Of a DNA stretch of 64,000 bases, positions 11,375 to 23,800 are shown piece by piece (position 1 is the stretch's first letter; every line of letters begins with the position of its first letter). The DNA is taken from contig NC_044980.1 of the NCBI RefSeq assembly GCF_008728515.1, positions 61,935,590-61,999,589 on the forward strand. The letters are read 5' to 3'. Below the pieces are notes generated by a model, which saw only the letters and a list, made by a program, of their open reading frames with translations, was not told the origin of the DNA and ran no database searches. Source of the DNA: Papio anubis (lineage: Eukaryota > Chordata > Mammalia > Primates > Cercopithecidae). A program made the position numbers and the translations under genes.

Positions 11375-11525
11375 CTTAGAGTGTGGACCTTCCACATTTT
11401 ACATGGAATCATTTGACTGGGAACCCAGAGCCAACCTTAGTCCAACAGCATCTCAGAATCTGGTGGTGAGGCCTGGGAATCCATTTTGTAAAAACTTCCC
11501 TTTGAGATGCCAGTGAAAAACATGT
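11375..11525 (+). mobile_element. MER5-like hAT fossil
   Basis: GAGTGTGGACCTTCCACATTT, AACAGCATCTCAGAATCTGG and TTTGAGATGCCAGTGAAAAAC follow the MER5A order (tggtcc, cagcatca, tttgagaaccactg). Confidence 0.45.
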
Positions 11526-11646
11526 GAGAGGCCCAGGAAACTGTGGCGAGGTCAGGAGCTAAAAGTCAGCGGCATGGGCATGGTGACACAACTAGGAGCT
11601 AATAAAGGCTCAGGGATCAGCACATATTAAAAACATATTGAGTCTT

Positions 11647-11927
11647 GGCTGGGCACGATGGCTCACACCTGTAATCCCAGCGCTTTGGGAGGCCAAGGCG
11701 GGCAGATCACTTGAGGTCAGGAGTTTAAGACTAGCCTGACCAACATGGTGAAACCCCATCTCTACTAAAAATACAAAAATTAGCCAGGTGTGGTGGTGGG
11801 CGCCTGTAATCCCAGCTACTCGGGAGGCTAAGGCAGGAGAATCGCTGGAACCTGGGAGGCGGAGGTTAGAGTGAGCCAAGATCGCACCATAGCACCCCAG
11901 CCTGGGTGACAGAGCAAGACTCGGTTT

Positions 11928-11943
<16 letters not shown>
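11647..11943 (+). mobile_element. Alu (S-type), full length
   Basis: It begins GGCTGGGCACGATGGCTCAC, contains both monomers and ends in an A18 tail that runs directly into a TA/GA microsatellite. Long frames on either strand here are Alu read-through. Confidence 0.9.
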
Positions 11944-12008
<65 letters not shown>

Positions 12009-12011
12009 AAG
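11944..12011. repeat. (TA)n(GA)n compound microsatellite in an Alu tail
   Basis: About 15 TA units are followed by about 15 GA units and GAAAGAAAGA. It arose at the 3' end of the adjoining Alu and is likely length-polymorphic. Confidence 0.95.
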
Positions 12012-12034
12012 ACTCATTACTATGTCTTCGGCAT

Positions 12035-12350
12035 GTTCTAGGGTATCCTTGGGCAAAGACCCTCTCATAGAGCTTGTATTTGGGAGAAACAAGACAGGAC
12101 AGACTAATTAAAACAAATGAAGAAGATAATTCCAAACACGGATAAGCATTATAAAGATAATAAAACCAGGTGAGGCATAGAGGTTACTTTGGATTAGCTA
12201 GGTCAGAGAAGAACTCCCTGAGAGGAGAAAATATTAGCACTAAAATCTCAAGGAGATGAAGGAACAAGCCATTTGGAGGTCAATGGCAGCGTCTTCCAGG
12301 CAAAGGAAAGAGCAAGTGTGAAGGCCTGAAATCCCTGAGCAGGGAAGAGG
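12035..12350 (-). mobile_element. LINE-2 fragment, antisense
   Basis: GGTCAGAGAAGAACTCCCTGA, then TCTCAAGGAGATGAAGGAACA, then a GGCAAAGGAAAGAGCAAGTG block, then AAGGCCTGAAATCCCTGAG is the familiar reverse complement of L2 3' sequence. Confidence 0.65.
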
Positions 12351-12922
12351 TTCACCCACTGCTGTTCCCTGCCTTTCCTGCTTTTCCTGGGGGTGAAAAG
12401 ACAAACGGGATGACCCCCAAGTTTCCACTCTGTTATGATGTTCCACTAGTATGTCCTCAACTTAAGGGCTAATATATTGGTTTGATACATTTTTACTTTG
12501 TTAGCCTATCAGAATTTTATAACTACAAGTTACCACCTCTATCTCTACCCTAAAATTGGTTATGGAACAGAATCCAGGCCTTGTTAATGTACCACTTGAG
12601 TCCAGGAGCTCCCACCCAGCTTGTCTGGCAATCAACTTCAGAAGATAGAGGCCTGCGTGAGTATGGCCCTTTAGGTCTAAGTCATGACATTGCTCTTTGT
12701 CTATCTGCATTCAGTGGTCCAGGCCGCTGTCCATTGCTGATGTGACCTTTACTGACATCCCCAGCCTCAACAGAAACCACTTCTCACTAATCCAGCTTTC
12801 CTGTGTTCCCAACAGCTAGCATGCAGGGATGGCTTCTTCCTCATTTTCATGTAAATATGCTATTTCAAATGCTCTCCAAAACAAATAGGCTTTTAAGGGC
12901 TAGTCTGAGAACCAAACCACTA

Positions 12923-12928
12923 TTTATT
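12923..12928 (-). terminator. CD180: Candidate CD180 poly(A) signal
   Basis: On the minus strand this reads GAAATAAATAGTGGTTTGG: an AATAAA followed at once by a GT-rich stretch, about 860 bases after the CD180 stop codon. Another AATAAA at 13,754-13,759 lies only 25 bases after the stop and is less likely to be the main site. Confidence 0.45.
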
Positions 12929-12929
12929 T

Positions 12930-13783
12930 CACAGATCTTCTGGGAAAGAGGCTTCTAAGAACCAGATGAGAAGAGCATTTTGGATCACAGCCCACCTGCA
13001 AGTTAGGATCTGTAACGTAAGAGCCAGAACACCAGATAGGCAGAGAGAGCCTGCTTGGTTTCTGAACTGAGTGAGACAAACATGGAAGAAATTCTAAAGC
13101 TTGGGGATGGGTTCTTTTCTTTATAGCCATTCACACCCTAGGGGCATTACAGAGACCTTACAGACCTAAGGATTAAGAAGATTAATGGAGTCTATTTGAT
13201 ACCAAGTTTCATTTCTCAGCCTTTTCTGTTAAATTCATTATGCTTTTCTTTTTTCATTTAAAATAAGCATTGAGACTTTGTCCCCAACTAAGTTTCTCAA
13301 ATGGCTACATGACTGAGAACCCAGACCCAAGCACAATGCTGTGGCTGGGGTGGGTAGCGGGCTGGCTTCAGTTCTGCCAAATTGTGGGGGCTGATGATCT
13401 CCTTTCAGGGGAGGGGTGTGGGGTGCTGGGAGGGATGTCGGTGAGTAGAAGGGGAACGGCCTCCCTGTGGGTGACTCTGGAGCTGGCAGTCCTTGTCCAG
13501 CCCCTCCCGCTGCTTCCTCCCACTCTTCCACATGCGGAAAGGGTTCTGTGCCTCTCACAGCAGCATCTGGCCCTCTGGCCTGAGTCGGTTCGGTGTACTT
13601 GCCTAGAAGGTTATTTAGCTCTGGAACTCACAGGAGTAAGAAGCTCAGAAAAGCACAGTGAGTCCCTGCCCAGCTCCAGGACCAATCTGAAAATTCTGGT
13701 CTGGTCACCAGCAGATGACAGTTCCTTCACTTACAGCAATTTTGCTAAGCACATTTATTTGCTTTCTCTGGAAACCTTCAGCA
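12930..13783 (-). other. CD180: Presumed CD180 3' UTR
   Basis: This is unique sequence between the CD180 stop codon (13,784-13,786) and the first good downstream poly(A) signal. No repeat is recognised here, in contrast to the Alu-rich flank beyond. The exact transcript end is inferred. A frame of 179 codons on the plus strand overlaps this UTR and the end of exon 3, but nothing supports it as a gene. Confidence 0.45.
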
Positions 13784-15512
13784 CTAAATGTGTCGGTATT
13801 TCCACCTGAGAAGGTTTTTAACTGCAAAAAAGAGCAGAATGGTGAACAATAATAAAAATACTGTGAGAAAGAAAATGCCTATGGCTGTAATCCCACAGGA
13901 CAGCTTGACATCAGATAGCTTAACTCCCCTTAGAGACGGCGGGTTTGCACACGTGGTCTCCTCCGAGCCTTCAAGTTTGTGCAGGTTTTCTTTGTACCAT
14001 GTTAAGAAATGAATATTCGAGCAAGTGCAGTCCAGGGGATTGTGACTGAAATTAATGGTGCTCTGCTGGGACAAGATGGGGAGGAGATGGGGTGGGATGA
14101 TGTTAATGCTGTTGGCAGCCAGATTGAGGTAAATTCCCTTAAAATGACTAACAGAAGCAATGCTGTCACATGTCAGGCTGTTGTGGCTTAAGTCTACATG
14201 GCTTATTTTTCCCAAGCCGTGGAATGCTTGCTGGTCTATAGAGAGGAGACCACAGGAGGATAAAATCAGAATCTCCAAGCTGCCCACGGTCTGAAGTAGG
14301 TTGGTCTTCATGATAGTCCCATCTTGAAAGTGATTGCCTTTTAAGTTGAGATGCCGGAGATCCGGTAGGCCTGCTAGAAGATGCTGATTGCTGGTATCAA
14401 GGAAGCAGTAAGTGAGATTCAGAACCTGCAGGAAATGGAGGTTTTGGAAGGGACTTTGTGGAGCATTAATGTGTAAGCGGGTAAACGCCAAATCCAGGAG
14501 TTCTAGCCGAGGACATTCTTTGAATGCCTGACTCTGGAGACCAAGAAGCTCATTGTGGCTCAGGTTTAAGGTTTGCAAGTGGGACAGGTTTCTGAGTTGC
14601 AGATTGCAGCAGTCAGAAGCCTCTATGGCATTGTGGCTTAAATCAAGTATCTGAAGGTTTCCTAGTTTCTCCAAACAGCCAACACCAAGGTGAAGTTTCT
14701 TCACGTTGCCTCTGACGTAGAGGTGTGTAAGGGAGGGGAAATTGGCAGCACTGATTTGACACAATTGGTCAAAATGATTTACACTGAGAACTAATTTCTT
14801 GAGCAAGTTCAGACCCTTAATCCCAGAGGGTAACCCTGCCAAGTGAGTTGCTGTCAGATCCAATTCCTGGATTTGGGTGAAGCACTGAAATGTGGTGGAT
14901 GAGAAGTCAGAGAAGTGGTGTTTCTGCAGGTTGAGGCTCTCAACAGACATTTCACAGAGTCCCTTGAGCATGGCTGAACTAATGTCTTCGTCATCAATGT
15001 CCTCAAATGTTCCCAGCCAGAGAGACTGAGTAGTAGAGTTCTGCAGACCATTGAATATAACAGACAAATTTAGAGTCCCTCCAAAGTTCAAACTTTGGAA
15101 GACTATTGAACCAAAAGCCCCAAGCTCAATACCTTTAACATCATTGCCATTGAAGTTCAGGCTTAAGTTGGTGGCCTGCTCCAGAGACCTCATGTCTTCT
15201 CTAGAGAGGTAGTGTATAGCATTATTCTGAAAATCCAGTACTTTCAGATTCCGTGCTGGGAAGTCTTTGGGGAACTTAATGGAGGAAATATGGTTGCTTC
15301 CAAGATACAAGCTTTCCAAGTTTTCCAGATTGTGCACTGGAATAAACTCGAGATTGGATATTCCCGTTTGGATTAAGAAAAGATGCTTCAGTGACTTGGG
15401 CCCATTAAGCGATGTTTCTGCCATGAATATCAAGGGATTTCCAGTTAACACAAGTGTGTTCAATTGATGATGGCTTTGAAAAGTGTCTTCATGTATCCAA
15501 TTAATCTGGCAC
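13784..15512 (-). CDS. CD180: CD180 exon 3 (residues 86-661 and stop)
   Basis: The acceptor is CTTTTCAAG followed by GTGCCAGATT. Its first base completes Arg86, then the exon encodes all remaining LRRs, the LRRCT cap, the membrane helix and the short tail. The frame stays open upstream of the acceptor, so a Met at 15,583 gives a 599-codon frame, but its first 23 residues are intron sequence and not part of the protein. The stop codon is at 13,784-13,786. Confidence 0.97.
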
Positions 15513-15993
15513 CTTGAAAAGATAATTGTATTTAACAATAATTCATTTGCAAAAAGGAAAAATAAAAACCTATACAGTGACACACATTAACAAAGTCATC
15601 TTTTGTATCATTCAAAATCAAACATAAGAACTTTCTTCAGTATCAACAGATGGCCTATTGAAGGAATTAATGAGTAGCCTCACTTTTGAACACTCCAATC
15701 TAGATTTTTTTCCGGGTATCTCACCCCTTAGATTGAACCCTCAGAGGTTTGTGCCTGTATTCTAATGAACCACACGTCATTTGATTGTGGGCAAAAATCA
15801 AACTATTATTTACTGTTTTAAGTAATACAAAATATGTCATATAGAATGCATAATAGATAATATATACTATAAATACGTATATATATATACACAAAAATCT
15901 GTGTCATCCCGGGCAAGTTACAACTTTTCTCAACCTCTGTATTTTCATCTGAGAAAACCATCCTGGTATTGCACCTAAAAATACTGGATTACG

Positions 15994-16025
<32 letters not shown>

Positions 16026-16216
16026 GATGGTCTCCTCCTCTAACCATAAGTTGGATGATAATATGCACCATGGAACCTTACAGTGCTGGTTTTAAAGATG
16101 AAGCGGTACTATGGATGTGGACATTCTGTCCACAGAAGCTGAAGTTGAAGGACAAAATAGAAGAAGCAGAACTGCCACAAGGGGTGCAGACTGAAGGTAC
16201 ACACAGAGCCTGTCCC

Positions 16217-16263
<47 letters not shown>

Positions 16264-17772
16264 GTCCTTTCATTTTCTTCCCTTATTTTCTTGTAATACT
16301 TCTGTCTACTGGTTCTCAAACACTGGCTCAGCATGTGGAATCCCAATTCCACCACTATAACAAAATAATGGAACTCATTTTCCAATTTGTTGGGGCAGGG
16401 GGGAAGTAGATGGTGTGCTTTTCTCCTAGAAATTTTTCTTAAATGTCATTACCCAAAAATAAACTATGCCAAAATTCAGCATAGTTTGGCATCTGATTTA
16501 ATATAAGATTATTTTCATTTTTGCTATCAGTATTCTTTAGAACTGCTCAAACAGTACTGTTGTTGCAACTAGTTTGAGAGCAATCCACTTTCCTCTCCAT
16601 TGGTTGATGTTTATTTAAATTACATTTCACCCACACAGAAGTATTTCATAGGGAGGTATAAACATGTAGTATAAGCAGATTGTCCCTGGGCCTCCAAAAA
16701 AGGTCCTGCAAATAAATTGAGCACATACTGTACTTTAACTTAGGTAAAATATCAAAAGCACACATACAACTCAGATACATACCTAGTTAAATCCAAAAAG
16801 GTAAGATTCATGAGTCTGCTGAAGGTTCCATTGTGAATTGTAGGCAAAAAATTAAAGCTGAATTCCAAAAATTCTGTTGTGTTTGGTAGAGTGTCAGGGA
16901 TTTCACTGAGACCTAAATTTTCACAGTTATATGTTTTGTTGGCTTCTTTCTGATTGGAGAAACAAAGTAAATTAATATTCGACTTAATAATTTGATTGAC
17001 TATCTAGCAAAATTATATATGTTTTACCTTCCGAGCAGCAATCGTACTTCTAGTAAGCTTTACCAAATATACACTTGCCAAAAACAAGATGATGAATGAA
17101 CATTATTAACTGTAGTAATTGTTTTGTAATAGCAAGGTTGACAATAACCAGACTGTTCATCAATATAGGACTACTTGAACAAAACATGGTACATTCACAA
17201 AATGGAATCCTTTAAAACTGAAAAAAAAAAAACTCCATATATTGATATGGAGTGACACCCAGGATAGATTTCAAGGTGAAAAAAGCAAACCGCAGAACAA
17301 TATATGTAGTGTATATAGTATACAGTATGTAGTATAATGTACAGAGTATGCCTTTTGTGTAAGAAAGGTATGTGTGAATTTTCTTATATTTGTTAAAACA
17401 AACAATGCAAAAAAACCCAACGACTGATTGCCTTTAAGAAGAGGGAAGAGACCAGACAGAAGAGCAGGGATAGATGTGAGACTTCTCTGAATGCACTTTG
17501 TTTTACAGTTTTGATTTTGGTTGAATGGAAATGTTTAATTTCAGTTTGAAACCAACAAATCAACCTTAGATAAGTATCACCAAAATGAGACAATCAAACA
17601 TTACATACTTTTGGATGTGAGACAATGTGAGGTATGCAGCATTGTCTATGAAGTATTCTTGCCAAGAAAAAAATTAAACTTGAAACTCATTAAGATTTTA
17701 GGTTTAACTTCACATCTCAAAGTGATATGTTGGGTTTAAGTGGGACATTCTATAGAACAACTAACTTTGTTT

Positions 17773-17839
<67 letters not shown>

Positions 17840-20800
17840 GAGAGAGGAGATAGTGCTTGTTAAAAGACATAGAGATATAAAATTTACTTAAGAGACATAA
17901 CCATCAAATAATAGAGTAGCCCTCATTTAGAACCTGATCCAAATAAAGCAGTTCAAAAAGGCATTTTATAGACTGTTAGGGAACTTTGAATGAGGACAGA
18001 ATTCGATGATACTAAGGAATTCTGGATTTTGTTAATGACAGCGGACTTGTGGTTATGTAAAATAAATGTTCTTAGTCTTTTGAGATGCATATTTAAATAT
18101 TTAGGAGTAAAACGGCATGATGTTGGAATTGGCTTTACAATACTCTGGCAAAAAAGGATGAGAGGAATGTAGAAATGAAGTGAGTAGGCCAAATGCTTAT
18201 GATTGTTGCATTTTTAGGTTCTTTGTTACTATTTTTGTATATGTTTAACATGTTTTCTTAGCTCAATGCTTAAAAAAACTAGCAGGGTGGCATAGACCTG
18301 AGGCCTTGCAATCTTGAAGTATGAATTAATTTTAGATCTCTGGATTTGTAGGCTGCTGATACCAGACGGTAGGCTTTTGGGCACGACCCTATACATAAGT
18401 TCCTACACATGAGGTTGTTCCTCATCCTGTGCCCCAGGGTAGTCATGGATTCTGAAGCCTGCCAATCATGTCCTAACACAAGTTATGTGTTGAACTAAGT
18501 AGGTAAAAAATGGGAAGTGGTTATTTAGAAGCCTGTAGAACTGTGGTGTCATTATTTATCTGGCTAATGCTTTAAGACAAAGGATAGTAGGGCAAATAGA
18601 AAGGTCTGACAGGGCAGGTATGAAAGTCTGATGGAGTATATTTTGCCTGTGGAGTCTCCTTGGAAAGATATAAATGATCTCTAGGGAAAGTTCCTGCTAT
18701 GCTTTGAATATGTCCTTCAAAGTTCATGTGTCAAAAACTCAATTGCCATTGTAATACTAAGAGGTGAGGCCTTTGGGAGGTGATTGGATCATGAAGTTTC
18801 CACACTCATGAATGAATTAATGCTATTATTGCAGAGTGGGTTAGTTATCACGGGACTGGACTCCTGATAAAGGGAGTAAGTTATTGGGAGGCCAAGGCGG
18901 GCAGATCACAAGGTCAGGAGTTCGAGACCATCCTGGCCAACATGGTGAAACCCGTCTCTACCAAAAACACAAAAATTAGCTGGGCATGGTGGCGCATGCC
19001 TGTAATCCCAGTTACTCGGGAGGCTGAGGCAGGAAAATCACTTGAACCAGGGAGTTGGAGGTTGCAGTGAGCCAAGATCGCGCCACTGCACTCCAGCCTG
19101 GCCGCAAAGTGAGACTTCGTCTCAAAAAAAAAAGGGGGGGGGGGTAAGTTAGGCCTCCATTTGCTCTGTCCACATGCTTGCTTTCACCTTCCTCCATGGA
19201 ATCACGCAGCAAGAAGGCCCTCACCAGATACCAGAGCCAGGCTCTTGGGCTTCCCAGCTCCCAGCTATGAGAAATAAATTACTTTTCTATACAAATTACC
19301 CAGGCTGTGGCATTCTGTGATAGCAGCAGGAAACCGACTAAGACAGTGACCTTGGGGGCACAAGAACAAGGACATCCCAGGACCTTGGGCCAGCTCTCAG
19401 ATCATCTCAGGCTCCAGGTGAGTTAATCCAATCTTCCAGCCCTTGCCTTTCCCTGACACATAGGGGCTCACTAGAAGCCCCACTGAGACTTCCCTGGCCT
19501 GGAAAAGATCTACTCTGGTACGGACTCCAGATCAGTGGCTTTTCTCATGCTGAGTTACAAACAGATCTGCTTAGTGGGAAACAGAACTGCACACATCCTG
19601 CTTTGCTCTGAAGCAGGAGGCTCTTGAGATGTCACCATTATAACCTCATTTTCTTTCATTCCAATTTCTGTTTAGTGATGCACTTTTTTGTAGCCACAGA
19701 ACATGCTCATCACAGAAAGTCACCAGTTGTCTTTGATATTGTGACAACATTATGACTGTCACTGATGAAAATGCTTTATTTATATGTCCTTGTAATTTAT
19801 TCTTCGTTTTATAGACCGAAAGTCCTCCAGGCACTGCCACAAATCCACATAATGTCCTTGAAATGCACGCTTTGCATTTAAAACTTAGATTTAGCTGACT
19901 GGTGGGGAAAAAAACCACGTGTTGCCAGACCTATCCTCGGTGCCCATGAATATGGACAACCCAGAGAGAATATGCATGTGCAGCTGCTGCCCCAATAGTT
20001 GCAAAGGTGCTGATCAGCTTAGAGGAGACATTTTTCTTTTCTGGTCTCCTTTGGCATAACTGATGTCACATACGGTTGGAGAAAAGGGACTTCCTCAGTT
20101 TGTCTCACTCTATTCTGGCCCTACAGCAAAAGGCTCAATGCTGTCATTTCCCTCCTTCTCCTGAATATGTAAGTGCCCATGATACCTAAATTATTCTGTG
20201 CCTCAGCCTTTTGTGTGCTTTACTAAGCACTTTACTGCACTAATGTGATGCAGAAGATTGAGAATCCAGGAGGAGTTCTACTAAACCAGTGGCCTGAGTG
20301 AGCTCCTTGAAAATAGAAAGCAGGTAAATGAAGCAGCTTGGTTTCAATCCAGTGAAAAACTGATAATGAGTGGATGACGCTACCAAGAGGATCAAGAAGG
20401 CCACCATGAGCCTGTGCCATAATATTGAATCATCTCTGGTTAGGTGGAAATGGCAATAGATCCTGTGCCTTTGATTTTTAGGAGAAAGAGGCAAGTGACA
20501 AGAAATACAACTGATAAGAGAATTTAGAAACCAAACACATTTTAGAGAATGTCTAGGGCTCAGCATACACGTAGCCCTTCCCTTATAGCTTTTATAATCA
20601 CAATTGTATCATCAAAATGGCCACGATGATAGAGGCACCAAAGCACCACATGCTCTGGAATTATCTAGGAAGCATTAGATTGTTTTCAGACTATTGTAAG
20701 ACAGAAAGTACACACACATGCATGCACACACACACACTATTATTCACATTCTTTTTGATTGAGAGTACACTACTGCCATCATGACCCTTAAACCCTAAAC

Positions 20801-23800
20801 ACCAAGGTTTATATATCCTAAAATCAAGGATATTATATGACTACAGTGCCATTATGAAATTCAGGATATTTAACATTGATACAATGTTATTATCCAACGT
20901 ATTGTCTATATCCAAATTTTGACAATTGTCCCATTATTATTCTTTATAGTAATTTTTGTTTTTCCAATCCAGGATCACACATTGCATTTCGTTGTTGTAT
21001 CTCCTTAGACTCCTTTAATCTGAGACAGTTCCTCAGCCTTTGTCTTTCATGACATGAATGCCTTTTGAAGAATGCAGGCTCATATTTTACAGAATGTCCC
21101 AGTTATAGGTTTGTATGTTCCTCGTGATTTGACCCTGGTTGTACATTTTTGGTAGAAATATTGCATTAGTAAGGGTGTGCCATTCTCCCTATCAATATTC
21201 AAATGAAACTTTTTGAGCATGAGTTCTGATAGCCAGGGTCCCAGAACAGTAGAATGGTAATGCAACAGAGAGTCAAAGGACAAGATGCAGAGAAGGAACA
21301 CTGGGTCCCAGCAGACAGCATGGCCACCGCCAGGACCATGTGCTTCTGTTACTTTTTCTGGGCAGACACCCACTACCATTGCAGTTTCTCTGATCTCCAC
21401 ATGACCATTTCCTATAAATCCAGCCTTTTCTTCCTAGAGAAGTCTAGAAATGTGGTCAATTTCCAAAGTCCCTTTCTCACCTCTCTGCTTCTGCTGGCTC
21501 CACTGCAGACGGGACTTCTTGATGTGAATTCACACAGTGAGCAGAGCTGTGGCAAGGCCACGTGGTATTCATGACAATTGCCTCATGTCCATCACTATTC
21601 TAAGTCAAGGGGCATTCGCTTGGGACCCACTGTGCACTGGGACCTGTGTCATCTGCTTTGTCTCGAGCTCTGTCTCAGAGCTGTGCTCCCAGAGCTACAT
21701 CTGTATTTGCAATCCCTTTTCCTGCTAGGTATTCATTTGCATTTTTTCAATCAGGCTCTTATTTTCCTCCCTTCTGCTGTATATCTAACTCCCTCTCATC
21801 CCGCTGTATTTTCTTTCCTTGCAAGTGTTGAAACATTTTCTAATTTGGAACTCTTTGAATTTCACTCAAGTGTTTATTCTCACCTTTTCGAATTTCTCAT
21901 CTGCACTTGACACACACAGCAGCCAGCCCCCCATGCATGAGAAGTCTGGGACATTGACCTCTAACCCTTCCTCATTAATCATACCTCCATCCAAGACAGA
22001 GCAATTGACTGAGTCAAATCCCAGAGCAACAATTACCCTCTGAAAACAAAACATACACTCCCTAGAGAGCACATCCCTATAACTTCGTTGTCAATCTCAT
22101 TCCTCCAGGCAAAGGGCATTCCAGTTGCATGCACTTTATTTCCTGTTTGTAAAGTCAGACTGCTTGGGTTCAAATCCTAGCTCTCAACCACCAAGCTGTG
22201 TTATCTGAGCCTTCCTTTTCCTCAACTGTAGATTGAGGTTAGGAACTTCACCTTGCAAGTTTACTGTGAGGATTAATGCGATAATGTGTGCCAGCACTAA
22301 ACAAGAAGAGTTAGTGTTTAACTGGATCATCACAACCTCGCATCACTATCGAAAGCTATTGGGAACCTCTTGTGTCTATGAACTTGGAGTTCACCCCTTG
22401 TGTCTATGAACTTGGAGTTCCTTTCAAAAAAGAGCTCTGCAAAACAGTCCCCATCCCACACCTAGGGACTGAATGGCTCACTTCTATCACAGTTTTGAGG
22501 GAAAAGGATGGCCAAGCTGAGCTCACTTGAAAAGGGGAGGCATGCCCGCATTCTCAAGTAAATATTTCAAGAGTGCATCTAAAATGATGCCACAATCCAA
22601 ATCACAGAACACTGAATTCCAGCTGCTCTTTGCATAGTTATCAGCTTCCAAAGACTTGATATGGGTCCTAATATTTTTGTTTAAGTCACACATATACAGG
22701 GACACAAACATTCACAGAGAGAGACAGAGAGAGAAAACATGTAGCATTTGACAATGGAATAATCTATGTAGACTATAGGTGTTCATTGTAATAGTCTTAG
22801 AACTTGTAGGTAGGTTTGGATATTTTTCCAAACAAAAAGTTTTCTTTAAAAATTAATCTTGACTCCTACTTGTATGCAAAAAACAAAAACAATTTTGATG
22901 GATCTAAATGTGAAACCTAGAAATAGAAAATAAATACAAAACAATAAAGCTTCTAGAAGAAACATGGGATAATATCACAGTCTTGAGGTAGGCAAAGATT
23001 TCTTAAACAGGACAGAAATGTACTGAAAATACAGGAAAAAAAATAAGTTGAGGTATATTAAAAATAAGAACTTTGGGGCTGGGTGCGGTGGCTCATACCT
23101 GTAATCTCAGCTCTTTGGGAGGTCGAGGCAGGCAGATCAGGAGGTCAGGAGATTGAGATCATCCTGGCTAACATAGTGAAACCCCATCTCTACTAAAAAT
23201 ACAAAAAATTAGCCAGGCATGGTGGAGGGTGCCTGTAGTCCCAGCTACTTGGGAGGCTGAGGCAGGAGAACGGCATGACCCTGGGAGGCAGAGCTTGCAG
23301 TGAGCTGAGATCGCGCCATTGCACTCCAGCCTGGGTGACAGAGTGAGACTCCATCTCAAAAAAAAAAAAAAAAAGCTTTGGTTCAGCAAATGATACCATT
23401 AGGAGAGTGGAAAGGCAAGCCACAGAGTGGGAGAAGGTATTTGCAATCTGATGGAGGACTTATATCTACATTACATAAAGAACTCCTACAAATGAATAAA
23501 AAAAAGGCAACCCATGTGAAAATGGGCAAAACACTTCAACAGGCATTTCACACACATAAAAAAGAATATGCAAATGACTGATTAATTAAACAATTTAATT
23601 GTTCACCAGGAAAATAAAAATTAACTCCTAGTGAAGTACCAATACCCACCCATCAGCATTGCTAACATTTTAAAAACAAACAATACAAAATGTTAGTGAG
23701 GCTGTGGAGCAGTTAGAACTTATGCACATTGCCACAGAGTATAAACTGATAGTAACACTTTGCAAAACTGGCAATATCTATTAAAGTTTGAACATAATGT

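Larger units (their letters stand above)
15513..16782 (-). other. CD180: CD180 intron 2
   Basis: This 1,270-base intron has GTATGT at its 5' end (after exon 2) and TTTTCAAG at its 3' end. It holds two CA-repeat microsatellites (15,993-16,025 and 16,225-16,256) and a short TA-rich stretch near 15,870, and otherwise unique sequence. Confidence 0.9.

Noticed and set aside
11610..12092. 160-codon minus-strand frame with Ser-Leu and Ile-Tyr repeats
   Set aside because: It is translation of an antisense Alu plus a TA/GA microsatellite.
13270..13809. 179-codon plus-strand frame next to CD180
   Set aside because: It lies antisense to the CD180 3' UTR and reaches into the end of exon 3. It has no recognisable family, promoter or splice context.
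13784..13900. Possible TIR domain at the CD180 C-terminus
   Set aside because: The frame stops 11 residues after the membrane segment, as expected for CD180, which lacks a TIR domain.
15514..15583. ATG at 15,583 as the CD180 start, giving a 599-residue protein
   Set aside because: The first 23 codons are intron sequence upstream of a good acceptor. Exons 1 and 2 supply the known signal peptide and N-cap, giving 661 residues.
22148..22170. GGTTCAAATCC as a tRNA gene B box
   Set aside because: The flanks are MIR, which descends from a tRNA and keeps the B box. No cloverleaf can be drawn.
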